A program made the position numbers and the translations under genes. 59,564 nucleotides of DNA from Zygnema cylindricum (lineage: Eukaryota > Streptophyta > Zygnematophyceae > Zygnematales > Zygnemataceae): assembly GCA_037447655.1 (NCBI GenBank), contig JBBHKE010001946.1, forward strand, positions 1 through 59,564, in the 5' to 3' direction. The notes below the pieces were generated by a model. It worked only from the letters and a program-made list of their open reading frames with translations, was not told the DNA's origin and did no database searches. This document shows positions 57,452 through 59,564 of this stretch, piece by piece. The number at the start of each line of letters is the position of its first letter. The first letter of the stretch is position 1.

Positions 57452-59564
57452 TTGAATACTTTTGAAGTTGCTTCAGATGGAGGGGTCGAGGATGACGATA
57501 TTTTGAGGGAGGCTCTTCGAAAGGGGAAGTTTGTGAGGGAGAACGACTCGGATCAAGAATATGAATCCGATGACAAGTTACCGATCCCTTCTATGCCGAG
57601 GAAGATCGTTCTCTTTAACGGATCTAACTACCAAATATGGAAGAAATATATCAAGGCGCAACACATTCTCCGTCACCTTTGGAAGATCGTGAATGGAGAA
57701 GAAAAGATGTCGATCGACGATCCGAAGGCTTGCCGCCTTTGGAAGAAAAAAAATCTTGCGGCCATCACTGGCCTCATGCAATCTTGCTCCGCTTCGGTGC
57801 ATGACCATTTCCTTACCCGAGATACGGCGCATGAGTGTTGGAAGGCGCTCGAAGGCCAATTTGAGAAGGGGCTCTAAAATAAAGGGCAATATGCCTACAC
57901 GGATTTTATCCAATTTAAGATAAAGTCTTATGAATCGATCGATGATGCAATCAAGCGATACAACATTATTGTGAAGCAACTCTTGAATAACGGTCGGATT
58001 ATTATCGAGGAGGACAAAGTGATCGGTCTCATCAATGCCCTACCCGACAATCGCTCTTATCTCAAGGAGATTCTTTGGGCACAAACAAATCCGAGTTACG
58101 AATTCATCGTGAATTATCTCAAAACCACCGAGAGAAACCGCGGAGGTCCTCCTAAAGCTTCGGCCTTGGGTGGATCTTTGAACACATCCTCCGAAGAACC
58201 CGCGGATCTAAATTTCTCCATGGGGGAAGAGGGGGGAGGGGAAGAGGAGGCGGATTTAGGGGAAGAGGAAGAAGCACCGAAAGGAGGGGAAATTTCCCCG
58301 GCCAATCAACTTTCCAAGATCAATCTACTATTACTTGCTTTCGACGCAATAAATCTGGTCATATGTCCTCCTCTTGCCCGGACAAGGAAAAAAAATGCCA
58401 CTATTGCGGGAAATGGGGACATATTAGTCCCCAATGTTACTCGAGATCTGACGTCGGCGGCGGCCGCGGCGGTTGCGGCGACGGCAACGGCAGATTTGGT
58501 GGACGTGGCGGCCGATTCGGCGGCAATGGACACTTCGTCGGGGAAAATGATGAAAGGGAAGAAGGTCCTATCACCAATTCCACGTTAAACATCACTAACG
58601 AATCTACGTCCTTTGAAACGCAAAACGACAAGGAGTGGATTATAGACTCCGGCGCTTCGCATCACGTATAAACAGACGGCACGCTTTTCGACGAAATGCG
58701 CGCTTTAACTGTACCTAAAAATATCACAGTCGCAAGTGGTCAAGTCATTTCTATTGGTACAGTTGGATCTGTACGACTTGACTTGATTTCGCTAGATCCA
58801 AATAGATCTGAGCGAATCTATAAGATCCAGCTATTAAATGTGCTTTATATTCCGAGCGGCTCAGCAATTCTTTTGAGCGTACCCTAAATCCAGAGATCTG
58901 GCGCGAGCGTATACGCTTTGGGAGACTCGACAATCAAAATCGTACGATCTGATGGAGTCACAATCGGTGAGGACGAAGTATTTGACGCATTTCATAGTCG
59001 TCTTTTGTGGAGGCGACCGAAATTCAAACGTAATGATTACGGCATCATAAGTCAGATCGCCGAAATTAAGGGAGATTTGACGTTATGGCATCATCGCATG
59101 TGCCATACGTCAGAACAAAATTTGAGACGTATGATCAAAGCCGGTTGCACGCGCGGCTTAGATCTGACCTCAGGAGAAAAAGTCAACGGTTGTGATGAAT
59201 GTAGTCAAGGGCGTCAGATCTGCAAACCCCACCCTAAAAAGGACGCAAATTTTCTGTCAACTCATCCACTTGAAAAGGTACACGTGGATTTATGCGGCGA
59301 TGTTAAACCTGAGAGTTTGGGAGGAAACAAATATATCATGGTTATTGTCGACGATTATTCAAGATTCACATGGGTTTATCTCCTCAAAAATAAATCCGAT
59401 GCATCCGCAAAATTTGAGGAGTGGCATGTTATGGCCGAAAGGCAATGTGAACGGAAATTAAAGGCGGTTCGATCCGATAATGGCGGGGAGTTCAAGGCAT
59501 TTGATCCGTATTGCAAGAAATGGGGGATCCGACAAGAATTTACGGCATCTTACTCACCGGAATC
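57452..59564 (+). pseudogene. Copia gag-protease-integrase, nearly intact, cut by window end
   Basis: Gag from 57452: FNGSNYQIWKKYIKAQHI and AHECWKALEGQFEKG (UBN2-type), one TAA at about 57876, then the same frame resumes with AYTDFIQFKIKSYESID and LINALPDNRSYLKEIL. Near 58150-58220 the reading frame shifts into an RGG-rich tail, a C-x5-GHMSSSC cluster and the knuckle CHYCGKWGHISPQC. Protease WIIDSGASHHV is followed by TAA, and LNVLYIPSGSA by TAA. From 58888 the frame is open to the window end: LWHHRMCHTSEQNLRRM, CDECSQGRQ, integrase VHVDLCGDVKPESLGG, VDDYSRFTWVYLL and RSDNGGEF. The stops are all TAA, each one transition from CAA. Reverse transcriptase should lie beyond the edge. Confidence 0.9.

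Noticed and set aside
1-59564. CRISPR arrays, rRNA genes, canonical tRNA genes, bacterial operons
   Set aside because: No evenly spaced direct repeats with unique spacers, no rRNA signature blocks and no full canonical tRNA beyond the tRNA-like core at 50760; the sequence is eukaryotic.

Overview
The window is nuclear DNA of a plant-lineage eukaryote, most likely a streptophyte (charophyte-grade) alga. Reasons: GT-AG introns, plant-type 24-residue leucine-rich repeats each on its own 72-bp exon, hydroxyproline-rich (SPPP-type) tails, dense Copia and Ty3 retroelements, a retroelement primer site matching the anticodon half of plant initiator tRNA-Met, and a Ty3 element with a built-in cytosine-5 DNA methyltransferase, an architecture reported so far from charophytes. 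The species cannot be named from sequence alone.

Host genes: a tandem family of secreted cell-wall proteins (signal peptide, LRR cap, LRRs, EGF-like module, proline-rich tail). Gene A (316-6185, 5' end outside the window) has five LRR exons, one with a lost splice acceptor. Gene B (44347-50126) is complete: six exons join in frame to 302 residues with two LRRs. A proline-rich relic (39919-40332) sits before a third copy of the family's 3' flank. A possible fourth first exon (56923-57019), broken by a stop, precedes a Copia element. The A and B loci are duplicates of each other, introns included.

Mobile DNA fills 10.9-38.6 kb and 57.4 kb to the end. In order: a Copia relic with a quadruplicated gag segment (10.9-13.4 kb); a tandemly doubled hAT-like fragment (13.5-15.3 kb); an LTR end with a stop-riddled internal ORF (16.3-17.6 kb); a Copia element on the minus strand with both LTRs and a near-matching target duplication (17744-25384), its right LTR holding an inverted LTR of a sister subfamily; a decayed Ty3/gypsy element (25.5-33.1 kb) ordered gag, protease, DNA methyltransferase, reverse transcriptase, RNase H, integrase, PHD-like finger; a Copia pol fragment (34.8-35.8 kb); an inverted LTR mosaic (35.8-37.1 kb); the 5' part of another Copia (37.1-38.6 kb); four adjacent TA-flanked MITEs (41.7-42.6 kb) with a fifth at 56.3 kb; a 229-bp tRNA-like insertion in the 3' flank of gene B; and the gag to integrase part of a younger Copia at the right edge.

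The most notable item is the methyltransferase-bearing Ty3 element. All recognisable methyltransferase motifs from I to X are present in order, but this copy is dead: the catalytic PCQ cysteine reads tyrosine, there is one frameshift, and several stops fit CAG to TAG changes. The same type of decay appears in neighbouring elements.
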